From contig JAZQUI010000009.1 in the NCBI GenBank assembly GCA_045631205.1, positions 1 through 45,729 on the forward strand: 45,729 bases of DNA. Reading direction: 5' to 3'. The position numbers and the translations under genes are program-made. This document shows positions 26,690 through 36,640 of the stretch, in pieces. The stretch is from HGM04593 sp045631205. GTDB taxonomy: Bacteria > Bacteroidota > Bacteroidia > Bacteroidales > Bacteroidaceae. Within the stretch, counting starts at the first letter, position 1, and each line of letters begins with the position of its first letter. The notes beneath the pieces are model-generated. The model was not told the origin of the DNA, did no database searches, and saw nothing but the letters and a program-made list of their open reading frames with translations.

Positions 26690-26710
26690 GGAGCATTTAT
26701 GCTCCTTTTT
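26690..26710 (+). terminator. terminator after the antiporter gene
   Basis: GGAGCA (26690-26695) pairs with TGCTCC (26700-26705), loop TTTA, followed by five T. It separates the antiporter from the ABC exporter. Confidence 0.8.
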
Positions 26711-26735
26711 GTTTCGCGCAACAAAGTTTTTTGGT

Positions 26736-26743
26736 TACCTTTG
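26736..26743 (+). promoter_or_regulatory. -7 box of the ABC exporter promoter
   Basis: TACCTTTG matches TAnnTTTG exactly and lies 24 bases before the ATG at 26768. The nearest upstream TTTG (26708-26711) is 24 bases away, wider than usual. Confidence 0.55.
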
Positions 26744-26767
26744 CATAGATTTAACCTTTTTATAGAT

Positions 26768-28603
26768 ATGAAGGAATTTTTCAGTATGATGAGGCGCTTT
26801 GTGCTGCCTTACAAAAAGTATGTTGGTTGGTCAATAATCCTGAACATACTTTCGGCTTTGACCAACGTGTTTTCTTTCACCCTTTTAATTCCAATTCTGG
26901 ATATCCTTTTCCAGACAGGCACCAACAGCAAGGTGTATGAGTATATGGAGTGGGGCAGTGCCGGTTTCAAGGATGTTGCTGTAAATAACTTCTACTATTA
27001 CATAAGCCAGATGATTGCCGAGAAGGGCGAAATGGTAACTCTTCTTATCATTGGTGTGTTGTTTGCATTGATGACACTTATAAAGACATCGTGCTATTTT
27101 GCTTCGTCGGCAGTGATGATTCCGTTGCGCACCGGTGTTGTACACGATATTCGTGTAATGCTTTACAAGAAGATAATGGGTTTGCCGCTTGCTTTCTTCT
27201 CAAGAGAGCGCAAGGGTGATATTATTGCTCGTATGAGTGGTGATGTAAGCGAGGTTGAGAACTCTATAACAAGTTCGCTCGATTTGCTGATGAAGAACCC
27301 TATATTGATAATGTTCTATTTCTCAACTCTTCTTATCACAAGCTGGGAACTTACTCTCTTTACAATCCTCGTTCTTCCCGGTATGGGTTGGATTATGGGT
27401 CGCGTGGGCAAGCGTTTGAAACGCCGTTCGCTCGAGGCTCAGGAGAAGTGGAGTAATGTAATGTCGCAGCTCGACGAGAGTTTGGGTGGTTTGCGCATTA
27501 TCAAGGCGTTCATTGCCGAGGAGCAGATGATAACCCGTTTTACAAATTCGAGCCAGGGTGTGCGTGATGCAATAACAAAGGTTTCGACACGCCAGGCGAT
27601 GGCTCACCCTATGAGTGAGTTCTTGGGTACGGTTCTCATTGTTTTCGTTTTGTGGTTTGGTGGTTTCCTCATTCTTAATGAGTCTTCACGCATCGATGCT
27701 CCCACATTTATCTTCTATATGGTAATTCTTTATAGTATCATTAATCCCTTGAAGGAGTTCTCAAAGGTGGGTTACAATATTCCCAAAGGTCTTGCTTCGC
27801 TCGAGCGTATCGACAAGATTATGAGTGCGAAGAATCCCATTGTGGAGCCTGAAAACCCTGTTGAGATAAAAACACTTGAAGATAAGATTGAGTTAAAGAA
27901 TGTATCTTTCAGCTATGGTACACGTGAGGTGCTTCACAATATCAATCTCGAAATTCCCAAAGGAAAGACTATAGCTCTTGTGGGACAGTCGGGTTCGGGT
28001 AAATCCACTCTGGTCGACCTGATACCTCGCTATCACGATGTACAGCAGGGTGAGGTGCTCATAAACGGAATAAATATAAAGAACTTCCGTGTACACGATT
28101 TGCGCGCTATAATCGGTAATGTAAACCAGGAGGCAATCCTTTTCAATGATACATTCTTCAATAACATTGCTTTCGGTTGCGAAGGTGCAACAATGGAGCA
28201 GGTTATAGAGGCTGCTAAAATTGCCAATGCTCACGATTTTATTATGGCTTCGGAGAAGGGATACGAAACAAATATCGGTGACCGTGGCGGTCGTTTGAGC
28301 GGTGGTCAGCGTCAGCGTGTAAGTATTGCACGTGCAATCCTAAAAAACCCTCCCGTACTCATTCTCGATGAGGCTACATCGGCTCTCGATACTGAGTCGG
28401 AGCGTTTGGTACAGGAGGCACTCGAGCGTCTTATGAAGACACGTACCACAGTCGCAATTGCTCACCGTCTTTCAACAATCAAACATGCCGACGAGATTTG
28501 TGTGTTGCATGAGGGTAAAATTGTTGAGCGTGGCAAGCATGAGGAACTTCTTGCAAAAGACGGCTATTACAAGAAACTTAACGATATGCAGTCTTTGGCA
28601 TAA
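26768..28603 (+). CDS. ABC exporter, MsbA-like (fused membrane and ATPase domains)
   Basis: The 611-residue protein is a half-transporter that works as a dimer and exports a hydrophobic substrate; MsbA-like members move lipid A or other lipids. Six membrane helices lie in about 15-330. The ATPase has Walker A GQSGSGKST (406-414), the signature LSGGQRQR (510-517), Walker B VLILDEATS (530-538) and the switch His in IAHRLS. Start ATG 26768 follows the -7 box at 26736-26743; the open frame from 26699 includes the promoter and is rejected. The substrate is not certain: a flippase for lipid A is the likely role, because no second exporter is seen here and family members in Bacteroidales are so named. 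Confidence 0.9.
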   Translation: MKEFFSMMRRFVLPYKKYVGWSIILNILSALTNVFSFTLLIPILDILFQTGTNSKVYEYMEWGSAGFKDVAVNNFYYYISQMIAEKGEMVTLLIIGVLFALMTLIKTSCYFASSAVMIPLRTGVVHDIRVMLYKKIMGLPLAFFSRERKGDIIARMSGDVSEVENSITSSLDLLMKNPILIMFYFSTLLITSWELTLFTILVLPGMGWIMGRVGKRLKRRSLEAQEKWSNVMSQLDESLGGLRIIKAFIAEEQMITRFTNSSQGVRDAITKVSTRQAMAHPMSEFLGTVLIVFVLWFGGFLILNESSRIDAPTFIFYMVILYSIINPLKEFSKVGYNIPKGLASLERIDKIMSAKNPIVEPENPVEIKTLEDKIELKNVSFSYGTREVLHNINLEIPKGKTIALVGQSGSGKSTLVDLIPRYHDVQQGEVLINGINIKNFRVHDLRAIIGNVNQEAILFNDTFFNNIAFGCEGATMEQVIEAAKIANAHDFIMASEKGYETNIGDRGGRLSGGQRQRVSIARAILKNPPVLILDEATSALDTESERLVQEALERLMKTRTTVAIAHRLSTIKHADEICVLHEGKIVERGKHEELLAKDGYYKKLNDMQSLA

Positions 28604-28614
28604 TATTTACAATA

Positions 28615-28666
28615 CTATACAACAAGAAAGCCATCAACAAAAGTTGATGGCTTTCTTGTTGTATAG
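28615..28666. terminator. long perfect bidirectional terminator
   Basis: A perfect 24-base stem (28615-28638 with 28643-28666) encloses the loop AAAA. It sits between the converging ABC exporter and amino-acid permease genes, one base beyond the permease stop codon. Confidence 0.88.
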
Positions 28667-28667
28667 G

Positions 28668-30125
28668 TTATTTCTTTTCGTTGTGGAAGGGTTCAAATAG
28701 TGAATCCTTGTTTTCCCAGTCCGGTTTTCTCATTGCATATATAATAAAAGGTGCAATCACCACAATCAGGCAACCTATTACCAATACCGAGTACCAGGTT
28801 GTGTTGCTGCCCACTGCGATTTGTGCGGGAGGTATAAAACTTAATACAAAAGCCAGGAGGCTGCCCAAAAATCCCACGCCCGAAACAATCCACATTACGC
28901 AATTGCCTTTGCTGCCAAGACGGAAGGGACGAGGCGTATCCTTCATACTGTAACGTAGGTATATAGCAGCGGCAAACATAAGGAGATACATTATGAGGTA
29001 AAGTAGTACGGTGAGCTGTGAGAGTATCTGGTAAAAGCTCTGTACCGATGGCATCACCACGAAAAGAAGGCTCAAAAGGGTTACTGCCGCACCTTGTATG
29101 AGAAGTATATTCTTCTGTACTCCCAATTTGTTTGCTTTTTGCATAAAAGGAGGCAGATAGCCTGCTTTACCCACTGCAAAGATACCTTTTGAGGGGCCCG
29201 AAACCCAGGTAAGCACTCCTGCGAGTACTCCAAATGCCAATGCTATTGCTATTATGGGCGAAAGCCACGATGCGTGTATGAATTTGAAATAGTTGTCGAA
29301 GCCAACGAGAAGGCTTTGTGTGAGGTTTATATCCTTTTGAGGAATTATAATTCCAAGCGAGAATGTGCCCAATACAAATATGAGTACTGTGATTATGGCT
29401 CCAATGAATACAGCTTTCGGGTACTCTTTTGCAGGGTTGTTCATGTCCTTGACGTGAATACCTGTCATCTCCATACCTGCGTAAAAGAGAAATATTCCCG
29501 ATGCCAATACAAGGTTATCCAACTTTGTGATGTCGGGGAAGAAACTTCCTCCAAAATCCATTTGTGATGTACCGCCGCTAATAAGGTATATAACAGCGAG
29601 TATCATCAACAGAAATGCAGGAATAATAGTTCCAACCAAGCCACCTATTTTGGCTACCTTGCTCACCCATCCGAGTCCTTTAAGTGAGATGAATGTTGCA
29701 GCCCAATAGATAATAAGTACCACGACAAGAGTGTATAGCTTGTTCGATGCAAGGTTCATATCTTCGCTGCTGTTGCTTCCGATAAACGCCAATGATACCG
29801 CACCAAAGGTCAATACCGTGGGGTACCAGATGGTGCTTTCTACCCATTGCAACCAGATGGCAAGAAAACCCATTCGTTTGCCGAAGGCTTCTCCCACCCA
29901 ACGGAATACACCGCCTTGCTTGTCCTGGAACATTGCAGCAAGTTCGGCAGCCACAAAAGATGTAGGGATGAGGAACACGATTGCAGCAAACAGGTAATAG
30001 AATGCCGAGCTTATACCATATTCGGCTTCGGCGGGGAGTCCTCGTAGCGATACCACGGCTGTTACGTTCATAATTGCGAGCGTGAGCACTCCCAATTTTA
30101 CACTTTTACTCATTGTAGAAGACAT
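28668..30125 (-). CDS. APC-family amino-acid permease, glutamate:GABA antiporter-like
   Basis: This 485-residue inner-membrane protein has about 12 helices and belongs to the amino acid-polyamine-organocation superfamily. Near the N terminus is the substrate region MNVTAVVSLRGLPAEAEYG, and helix 6 shows FLFYAGMEMTGIHVKDMNNPA, both typical of the glutamate:GABA antiporter (GadC-like) group. No glutamate decarboxylase gene is adjacent, so the physiological substrate is open. The start at 30125 (MSSTMSKSVKLG) is used; an in-frame ATG at 30113 also fits. It stands alone between two terminators and is probably its own transcript, though I see no good -7 box before it. Confidence 0.85.
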   Translation of the reverse strand: MSSTMSKSVKLGVLTLAIMNVTAVVSLRGLPAEAEYGISSAFYYLFAAIVFLIPTSFVAAELAAMFQDKQGGVFRWVGEAFGKRMGFLAIWLQWVESTIWYPTVLTFGAVSLAFIGSNSSEDMNLASNKLYTLVVVLIIYWAATFISLKGLGWVSKVAKIGGLVGTIIPAFLLMILAVIYLISGGTSQMDFGGSFFPDITKLDNLVLASGIFLFYAGMEMTGIHVKDMNNPAKEYPKAVFIGAIITVLIFVLGTFSLGIIIPQKDINLTQSLLVGFDNYFKFIHASWLSPIIAIALAFGVLAGVLTWVSGPSKGIFAVGKAGYLPPFMQKANKLGVQKNILLIQGAAVTLLSLLFVVMPSVQSFYQILSQLTVLLYLIMYLLMFAAAIYLRYSMKDTPRPFRLGSKGNCVMWIVSGVGFLGSLLAFVLSFIPPAQIAVGSNTTWYSVLVIGCLIVVIAPFIIYAMRKPDWENKDSLFEPFHNEKK

Positions 30126-30217
30126 TTTTATAAGGTTTTAGGGTTAATAAATTTCTATATAGAAACATCTGCAACAGCTTTTTGGTTCTTCCCGTCTCTT
30201 GCGATATGCAAAAAAAA

Positions 30218-30245
30218 GAGACCTCCCGAAATATCGGGAGGTCTC
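30218..30245 (-). terminator. terminator after nifJ
   Basis: GAGACCTCCCGA (30218-30229) pairs with TCGGGAGGTCTC (30234-30245), loop AATA, and is followed on the minus strand by eight T. It ends the nifJ transcript. Confidence 0.88.
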
Positions 30246-30270
30246 AACTTATAGAGTATAATCGAAAAGA

Positions 30271-33200
30271 TTATTCTTCGTTGCCCCAATCGAGCTTAGC
30301 CATACGCTGGTAGCTTGAGTAGCGTTTCTTAGCCATACCCTGAGCTGCCTCGAACAATTCCTGTGCCTCTGCGGGGAACTGCTTAGCAAGTGATGCGTAG
30401 CGTACCTCGCCTTGGAGGAAGTCTTGGAATTTGTCCCACTGGGGCTCTTTGCTGTCGAGTGTGAAGGGGTTCTTGCCTTCCTCCTCGAGAGCGGGGTTGT
30501 AACGCCACAAGTGCCAGTAACCGCACTCAACGGCAGCAGCCTGCTCAGCCTGTGCTTTACCCATACCTTTCTTGATACCGTGGTTGATACAGGGAGCGTA
30601 TGCGATAACCAAAGAGGGACCGGGATAAGCCTCAGCCTCACGGATAGCCTTCAAGCACTGGTCGTAGCTTGCGCCCATAGCGATCTGTGCAACGTAAACA
30701 TAACCGTAAGTTGTAGCAATCATACCGAGGTCTTTCTTGCGGATGCGTTTACCGGCAGCAGCAAACTTGGCGATAGCACCAAGAGGTGTTGATTTAGATG
30801 CCTGACCACCGGTGTTAGAGTAAACCTCTGTATCGAGAACGAGGAGGTTGATATCCTCACCCGATGCGATAACGTGGTCGAGACCGCCGTAACCGATATC
30901 GTAAGAAGCACCGTCACCACCGATAATCCACTGTGAACGTTTTACGATGTACTGCTTGATGTCAAGGATCTTCTTGCAGGTGTCGCAGTCAGCAGCCTCG
31001 CAAGCTGCGATGATTGCGGGTGCAATCTCCTTAGTAATATCGCCGCTGAACTTGTTGTCGAGCCACTGCTGTGCAAGGCCTTTGAGCTCCTCGCTTGCGC
31101 AGCTGCACTGTGTAAGCTCTGTGAAGAGGTCAGTCAGGCGCTCGCGCATCTTGTTCTCGGCAAGTTTCATACCAAGGCCGTACTCGCAGAAGTCCTCGAA
31201 GAGTGAGTTACCCCAAGCGGGACCTTCGCCCTTCTCGTTTGTGCAGTAGGGTGTAGAGGGTACAGAAGCGGTGTAGATTGAAGAACAACCTGTTGCGTTG
31301 GCAACAATCTGACGCTCGCCGAAGAGCTGTGTGATAAGTTTTACATAAGGTGTCTCACCGCAACCTGAACATGCACCAGAGAACTGGAACAAAGGTGTTG
31401 CGAACTGTGAGTTTTTGGGGTTGCTCTTAACGTCGATGAGAGCCTGTTTGCTCTTAACGTTCTTGTAGCAGTAATCCCAGTTGGCAGCCTCGCCGCGCTC
31501 CTGCTCCAAGGGAACCATTGTGAGTGCAGAACCACCGAGTTTGGGGTTACCGGGACATACGTCAACACAGTTACCACAACCCAAGCAGTCGAGAACGCCT
31601 ACCTGAATACGGAACTGCATACCCTTGAACGCTGCGGGAGCCTTCATCTCAATCTTCTCAGCGTTGAGTCCGGCAGCCTCATTCTCGTCCATTACGAAGG
31701 GACGGATACAGCCGTGAGGACAAACGTAAGAACATCTGTTACATTGGATACATTTTTCAGCATCCCATTTGGGAACGAATGCGCTCACGCCACGTTTCTC
31801 GTAAGCCGATGTTCCAAGAGGCCATGTACCGTCTGCAATCTGCAAGTAAGCAGAAACGGGGAGCTGGTCACCCTTCTGTGCGTTGATGGGACGAACGATC
31901 TTTGTGATGAACTCGGGCTCATCGCGTACCTCCTCAACATCAGCGGGAAGGTTAGCCCAAGCGGCATCGATTGTAAGCTGTTTGTACTCGCCACCGCGGT
32001 CAACAGCTGCATTGTTCTTGTCAACAATGTCCTGACCTTTCTTACCGTAAGACTTAACGATGAACTTCTTCATCTGCTCAATTGCAAGGTCAACGGGGAT
32101 AACCTCTGTAATGCGGAAGAATGCGCTCTGGAGGATAGTGTTTGTGCGGTTGCCCAAACCAATCTCCTGTGCAATCTTGGTTGCGTTGATGTAGTAAACA
32201 GTGATGTTGTTCTCGGCGAAATATCTCTTGATATCGTTGGGGAGGTTCTTAACGAGCTCCTCGCCATCCCATACAGTGTTCAAGAGGAATGTACCGCCCT
32301 TCTGCAAACCACGGATTACATCGTACATACGCAAGTATGCCTGAACGTGGCAAGCTACGAAGTTAGGTGTGTTCACCAAATATGTAGAACGGATGGGTTT
32401 GTCACCGAAACGCAAGTGTGAGCAGGTGAAACCTCCCGACTTCTTAGAGTCGTAAGAGAAGTATGCCTGGCAGTGCTTGTCGGTGTTCTCACCGATAATT
32501 TTGATAGAGTTTTTGTTAGCACCTACAGTACCATCTGCACCAAGACCGTAGAATTTAGCCTCGAATACGCCGTCAACAACAGCAATCTCCTCTTTCTTGG
32601 GAAGTGATGTGAATGTAACGTCATCCTCGATACCAACTGTGAAGTGGTTCTTGGGTGTGGGGAGTGCAAGGTTCTCGTAGATTGACATAATAATCGCGGG
32701 AGTGGTGTCGCAAGAACCGATACCGAAGCGGCCACCAACGATTGTGGGGTTGATAGCTTTGAGCTCCTCGCAGCTTGAGAATGCCTCAACAACATCGAGG
32801 TACAAGGGCTCACCGTTGCAACCGGGCTCTTTTGTGCGGTCGAGAACAGCGATGCGCTTAACGCTCTTAGGCATAACTGCAGCCATGTATTTTACAGAGA
32901 AGGGACGGTAGAGGTGTACGCTAACGAGACCAACTTTCTCGCCCTTAGCTGTGAGGTAATCGATAGCCTCTTTTGCAGCCTCTGTTGCAGAACCCATAAC
33001 AACGATTACGCGGTCAGCATCCTCAGCACCATAGTATGTGAAGGGAGCATAGTTGCGGCCAGTGATGGCTGAAATCTCTTTCATGTACTCTGCTACAATG
33101 TCGGGAACTGCATCGTAGAATTTGTTAACAACCTCTTTGTGAGCGAAGAATGTCTCGGGCTGCTCTGCTGTACCGCGGATAACGGGAGACATAGGGCTCA

Positions 33201-33828
33201 AAGCTCTGTCGCGGAAAGCCTGGATACCTTCCCAGTCAACAAGGGGAGCGATATCCTCCTGCTCGAGGAGCTCAATTTTCTGTATCTCGTGTGATGTACG
33301 GAAACCGTCGAAGAAGTTCAAGAAGGGGATGCGGCTCTTGATGGTTGACAAGTGTGCAACCGCTGCAAGGTCCATAACCTCCTGTACAGAACCTTCGGCA
33401 AGCATAGCAAAACCGGTCTGGCGGCAAGCCATAACGTCCATGTGGTCGCCAAAGATGCTGAGTGAGCTACCTGCCAAAGAGCGTGCAGAAACGTGGAATA
33501 CGCTGGGGAGCATCTCGCCTGCAACTTTGTACATGTTGGGGATCATAAGCAAAAGACCCTGCGATGCTGTGAAAGTTGTGGTGAGAGCACCTGCCTGAAG
33601 TGAACCGTGCAACGCACCGGCTGCACCGCCCTCAGACTGCATCTCCTGAACTAAAACTGTTTCGCCGAAAAGGTTTTTACGGCCCTGAGCAGCCCATTCG
33701 TCAACATACTCCGCCATTGTTGATGAAGGAGTGATGGGGTAGATTGCTGCTACCTCGGAAAACATGTACGCAATGTGAGCTGCGGCCTGGTTTCCGTCAC
33801 AAGTAATAAATTTCTTTGCTTTTGTCAT
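30271..33828 (-). CDS. nifJ: pyruvate:ferredoxin (flavodoxin) oxidoreductase
   Basis: The 1185-residue single-chain enzyme converts pyruvate and CoA to acetyl-CoA, CO2 and reduced ferredoxin, a central step of anaerobic metabolism. Domains in order: an N-terminal thiamine-diphosphate-type domain (YPITPSSTMAEYVDEWA near 30-46), a second domain to about 415, the gamma domain to about 630, then two 4Fe-4S clusters: CIQCNRCSYVC (Cys693, 696, 699, 703) and CLGCGNCVDVC (Cys748, 751, 754, 758). CSGCGETPYVK near 820 and GDGASYDIGYGG near 971 belong to the C-terminal TPP and third-cluster region. Length is standard. Codon use is strongly biased, as in abundant proteins. It is a single-gene unit. Confidence 0.97.
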   Translation of the reverse strand: MTKAKKFITCDGNQAAAHIAYMFSEVAAIYPITPSSTMAEYVDEWAAQGRKNLFGETVLVQEMQSEGGAAGALHGSLQAGALTTTFTASQGLLLMIPNMYKVAGEMLPSVFHVSARSLAGSSLSIFGDHMDVMACRQTGFAMLAEGSVQEVMDLAAVAHLSTIKSRIPFLNFFDGFRTSHEIQKIELLEQEDIAPLVDWEGIQAFRDRALSPMSPVIRGTAEQPETFFAHKEVVNKFYDAVPDIVAEYMKEISAITGRNYAPFTYYGAEDADRVIVVMGSATEAAKEAIDYLTAKGEKVGLVSVHLYRPFSVKYMAAVMPKSVKRIAVLDRTKEPGCNGEPLYLDVVEAFSSCEELKAINPTIVGGRFGIGSCDTTPAIIMSIYENLALPTPKNHFTVGIEDDVTFTSLPKKEEIAVVDGVFEAKFYGLGADGTVGANKNSIKIIGENTDKHCQAYFSYDSKKSGGFTCSHLRFGDKPIRSTYLVNTPNFVACHVQAYLRMYDVIRGLQKGGTFLLNTVWDGEELVKNLPNDIKRYFAENNITVYYINATKIAQEIGLGNRTNTILQSAFFRITEVIPVDLAIEQMKKFIVKSYGKKGQDIVDKNNAAVDRGGEYKQLTIDAAWANLPADVEEVRDEPEFITKIVRPINAQKGDQLPVSAYLQIADGTWPLGTSAYEKRGVSAFVPKWDAEKCIQCNRCSYVCPHGCIRPFVMDENEAAGLNAEKIEMKAPAAFKGMQFRIQVGVLDCLGCGNCVDVCPGNPKLGGSALTMVPLEQERGEAANWDYCYKNVKSKQALIDVKSNPKNSQFATPLFQFSGACSGCGETPYVKLITQLFGERQIVANATGCSSIYTASVPSTPYCTNEKGEGPAWGNSLFEDFCEYGLGMKLAENKMRERLTDLFTELTQCSCASEELKGLAQQWLDNKFSGDITKEIAPAIIAACEAADCDTCKKILDIKQYIVKRSQWIIGGDGASYDIGYGGLDHVIASGEDINLLVLDTEVYSNTGGQASKSTPLGAIAKFAAAGKRIRKKDLGMIATTYGYVYVAQIAMGASYDQCLKAIREAEAYPGPSLVIAYAPCINHGIKKGMGKAQAEQAAAVECGYWHLWRYNPALEEEGKNPFTLDSKEPQWDKFQDFLQGEVRYASLAKQFPAEAQELFEAAQGMAKKRYSSYQRMAKLDWGNEE

Positions 33829-33917
33829 AGTGCAATTTGAATTATGTGAAAATAAATTGTTATTCAGTTTTCTACAACAATGAATATGTGCTTATGCACG
33901 ACATTCGTAAAATCACA

Positions 33918-33925
33918 CAAAAATA
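33918..33925 (-). promoter_or_regulatory. -7 box of the nifJ promoter
   Basis: The minus strand reads TATTTTTG, matching TAnnTTTG, 90 bases upstream of the nifJ ATG. No -33 element is clear at the usual distance. Confidence 0.45.
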
Positions 33926-33949
33926 CTAATTTATTGCGAATAATCTCTA

Positions 33950-33978
33950 TTGTTGATGCTTAAAAATGATTACTTTTG
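33950..33978 (+). promoter_or_regulatory. promoter of the glycosyl-hydrolase-like gene
   Basis: TTG at 33950-33952 and TACTTTTG at 33971-33978 lie 18 bases apart. The ATG follows at 33994, giving a very short leader. Confidence 0.6.
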
Positions 33979-33993
33979 TGATATTTTTTTATT

Positions 33994-35667
33994 ATGAATT
34001 CCACAAAAGGCATATTAACCATAATTTTTCTCTGTTTTTTTACCCTCTCCACCGCGCAAAAGCGGGTTTCTCCAAAGTTTGAATATCGTGCAGTGTGGCT
34101 TACGACGATAGAAAATCTCGACTGGCCTAAGACACTGGTGAAAACCCCCTCCGATACTCTCGTCCAGCAACGGGAACTGGTTTTTTTGCTCGACTCTTTG
34201 CAATCTCTTAACGTAAATAGCATTCTTCTGCAAACGCGTGTGCGTGGCGATGTTATCTACCCCTCTTCAATTGAGCCTTTTTCCCACGTTCTCACAGGTG
34301 TAGAGGGGCGCTCCCCCGGTTACGACCCTTTGGCGTTTGCCATAAAGGAGTGTCACAAGAGAGGTATGCAACTCCACGCCTGGGTAGTGGCTCTCCCACT
34401 TGGTAAGGACGAGCATATAAAGAGAATGGGCGCGTTGTCACTTGTTAAGAAAAAGCGCGATTTGTGTACTCCTTACAAAGGTAGCTGGTATATGGAACCC
34501 GGCAATCCTGCAACGGCCGATTATTTGTGCCGCCTTGTGTCGGAAATTGTTTCGCGCTACGATGTCGATGGTCTGCACCTCGACTATATACGTTACCCCG
34601 ACCGCACTGTTGGTTACCCCGACCATAAACTGCATAAACTCTACGGCAGAGGCCTTTTGCTAGCCTCTTGGCGCAGACAGAATGTTACCAATGTAGCCCG
34701 TCGGGTTTATTCGTTGGTTAAGGGTATAAAACCGTGGGTTAGAGTTAGTTGTGCGCCTCTTGGCAAATATGACGACCTCACTTGTTACAGCTCTTATGGT
34801 TGGAATGCTTATGATGCAGTTTTTCAAGAGGCGCAGGAGTGGATGCGCGGCGGTTTTATGGATATTCTCTTTCCTATGCTCTATTTCAATGGCAATAATT
34901 TCTATCCTTTTGTGCGTGATTGGCAGGAAAATTCATACGGCCGTCACATTGTACCTGGGATAGGTGTCTATCGCCTGTTGCCCGAATATGGAGGCTGGCC
35001 AGCGATTGATGTTGCCCGTCAGTTGAATACATCGCGTGATGCCGGTACTGCGGGCAGTGCACTTTTTCGCACCGCGCATCTTTTGGGCGAAGCGGGTGGT
35101 GCCGTGGATATATACAGGTCTGTGTGTGGAAAAGAGGCTTTGGTTCCGCCAATGACTTGGGCAGCGGCCGAATTGCCTGCGTCGCCTGCTTCTTTGTCGG
35201 TGCATTGTGAGGGAGATACTTTCAGGTTGTCGTGGCCGTTGGTTGCGGCTGTCGAAAATCATCCAAAGGTAAAATACAATGTGTATGCGGCATTAGGCGA
35301 TACGGTTGATATAGAAAATATTGAAAATCTGATTGCTGCCGGTGTGCAGGATACTTCTTTTGCGTGGAGTTGTCGCACAGATAAAGCAGTTTCTCTGGCG
35401 TTAACAGCTGTTGATGTTTATGGTCGTGAGAGCGCTCCTGTTCATTGGAGTATGCCGGCGCGCTATGAAAGTTTGCAGGAACTCTCTCTTCCCGAACTTC
35501 ATAAGTCGGGTTTGCGGCTCGAGGTTTGTGATATGTATGGCCGTAAGATTTATTATGGTCGTTATTCAACCCGTGTAATTGTGCGCAATATGTCGGCCGG
35601 GCGCTATTTGTTGCGGGTTTATGGCCGTGATGGTCGCGTTGTGTGGGGTGGTAGCTTTAGGCGTTGA
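33994..35667 (+). CDS. secreted glycosyl-hydrolase-like 10 (GHL10) protein with a sorting-type tail
   Basis: The 557-residue protein starts with a signal peptide (KGILTIIFLCFFTLSTAQ). Residues about 29-380 form a TIM-barrel of the GHL10/DUF187 family (PF02638 type): EYRAVWLTTIENLDWP, LQTRVRGDVIYPSSIEP, GLHLDYIRYP and FPMLYFNGNNFYPFV. A fibronectin-III-like section (about 385-490) follows. The last 60 residues resemble a C-terminal sorting domain: EVCDMYGRKIYY, then NMSAGRYLLRVYGRDGRVVW. Members are thought to act on cell-wall or host glycans, but the substrate here is unknown. It is a single-gene unit between its promoter (33950-33978) and the terminator at 35681. Confidence 0.85.
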   Translation: MNSTKGILTIIFLCFFTLSTAQKRVSPKFEYRAVWLTTIENLDWPKTLVKTPSDTLVQQRELVFLLDSLQSLNVNSILLQTRVRGDVIYPSSIEPFSHVLTGVEGRSPGYDPLAFAIKECHKRGMQLHAWVVALPLGKDEHIKRMGALSLVKKKRDLCTPYKGSWYMEPGNPATADYLCRLVSEIVSRYDVDGLHLDYIRYPDRTVGYPDHKLHKLYGRGLLLASWRRQNVTNVARRVYSLVKGIKPWVRVSCAPLGKYDDLTCYSSYGWNAYDAVFQEAQEWMRGGFMDILFPMLYFNGNNFYPFVRDWQENSYGRHIVPGIGVYRLLPEYGGWPAIDVARQLNTSRDAGTAGSALFRTAHLLGEAGGAVDIYRSVCGKEALVPPMTWAAAELPASPASLSVHCEGDTFRLSWPLVAAVENHPKVKYNVYAALGDTVDIENIENLIAAGVQDTSFAWSCRTDKAVSLALTAVDVYGRESAPVHWSMPARYESLQELSLPELHKSGLRLEVCDMYGRKIYYGRYSTRVIVRNMSAGRYLLRVYGRDGRVVWGGSFRR

Positions 35668-35680
35668 TGCCTATTATATA

Positions 35681-35721
35681 ATACTAAGAGAGAGTGACCA
35701 CAGGTCACTCTCTCTTAGTAT
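35681..35721. terminator. bidirectional terminator
   Basis: A perfect 19-base stem (35681-35699 with 35703-35721) has a three-base loop. It lies between the converging GHL10 and MCE genes. Confidence 0.85.
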
Positions 35722-35732
35722 ATCTATTCGGG

Positions 35733-36629
35733 TTATTCTTTCTTGCCGAAAATTGAAAAATGAACATATCTTTTGGGGTTGTTCTTCAAGTCTGTGAGGA
35801 GAGCGTTTGCAGCGCTGCAAGTGCTGTCGAGTTTTTCGTAAAGCTCGCTGTCTTTCAAAAGTTTTCCCGCAGTGCCTTCTCCGCTGTTTATGGTAGCGGT
35901 AATCTCTTCGAGATTGTCAATTGTAGCTTGCAACGAAGTGAATAACTCTTTGTAATCGACCTCCTTAATTTGCGATGATACTTTTTTCAGGTCGTTGCCA
36001 ATGTTGGCTACACTGCCTGTAATCTGGGGAATGTCGTTGGCGAGCAAGCTGTTCAAGCGTGCTGTTGCAACGGCAAGTTCGTCGGTTATCTTTTCTGCGT
36101 TGTTGACCGAACTGTTTAGCGCGGGGTTTGCAAGCAAAGTATTGAGCGAGGTGAGAATGGAATCTATTTTGGGTATCATCTTGTTTATCGTGGGCATAGT
36201 GTTTTCCATCTCTCCTGCGATACCTTTGTTCAAACGGCCTGTAAGAGTGTCGCCGGGGGATAGATAGGTGTCGCTGCCTGAAAGGATAATGCTTATATCG
36301 CTACCACCAAGCATATGGTTGTTTACTTCGGCATAACTGCCCGTCGGTATGCGCAAACGCTTGTCTATGTCTATGGTGACAATAACATAGCTCATATCTT
36401 CAAAGTCGTATGTTATGCCCTGTACGTTGCCGGCTTTGTAACCATTGAGGTAGATGGGGCTTGAATTTGCCATCTGCCCAATGTTGTCGAACTTTATATA
36501 GTATCGTTCTCCGTCCTTGAACAAGTCAATACCTTTGAAAAAGTTTATAAGCAGATATATGGACAAAAGGGCTGTGACACCAATAATTCCTACAATCAAC
36601 TCCTTGGTGAATTTTATTTTTTTGCTCAT
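35733..36629 (-). CDS. MCE/MlaD-family lipid-transport protein
   Basis: The 298-residue protein has one N-terminal membrane helix (ELIVGIIGVTALLSIYLLINFF) and an MCE domain (about 40-125; YYIKFDNIGQMANSSPIYLNG, then IDKRLRIPTGSYAEV). The rest is a long helical region (about 130-280) of the kind that forms a tube in MCE proteins. The family carries lipids between the two membranes as the substrate-binding part of an Mla-type ABC importer; the ATPase and permease genes are not in this window. It follows the amidase gene by 11 bases and is the last gene before the terminator. Confidence 0.88.
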   Translation of the reverse strand: MSKKIKFTKELIVGIIGVTALLSIYLLINFFKGIDLFKDGERYYIKFDNIGQMANSSPIYLNGYKAGNVQGITYDFEDMSYVIVTIDIDKRLRIPTGSYAEVNNHMLGGSDISIILSGSDTYLSPGDTLTGRLNKGIAGEMENTMPTINKMIPKIDSILTSLNTLLANPALNSSVNNAEKITDELAVATARLNSLLANDIPQITGSVANIGNDLKKVSSQIKEVDYKELFTSLQATIDNLEEITATINSGEGTAGKLLKDSELYEKLDSTCSAANALLTDLKNNPKRYVHFSIFGKKE

Positions 36630-36640
36630 CGTTGTGTCTG

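Noticed and set aside
31714..32421. 235-residue open frame on the plus strand
   Set aside because: It is antisense to nifJ, whose clusters and cofactor motifs are certain in the other frame.
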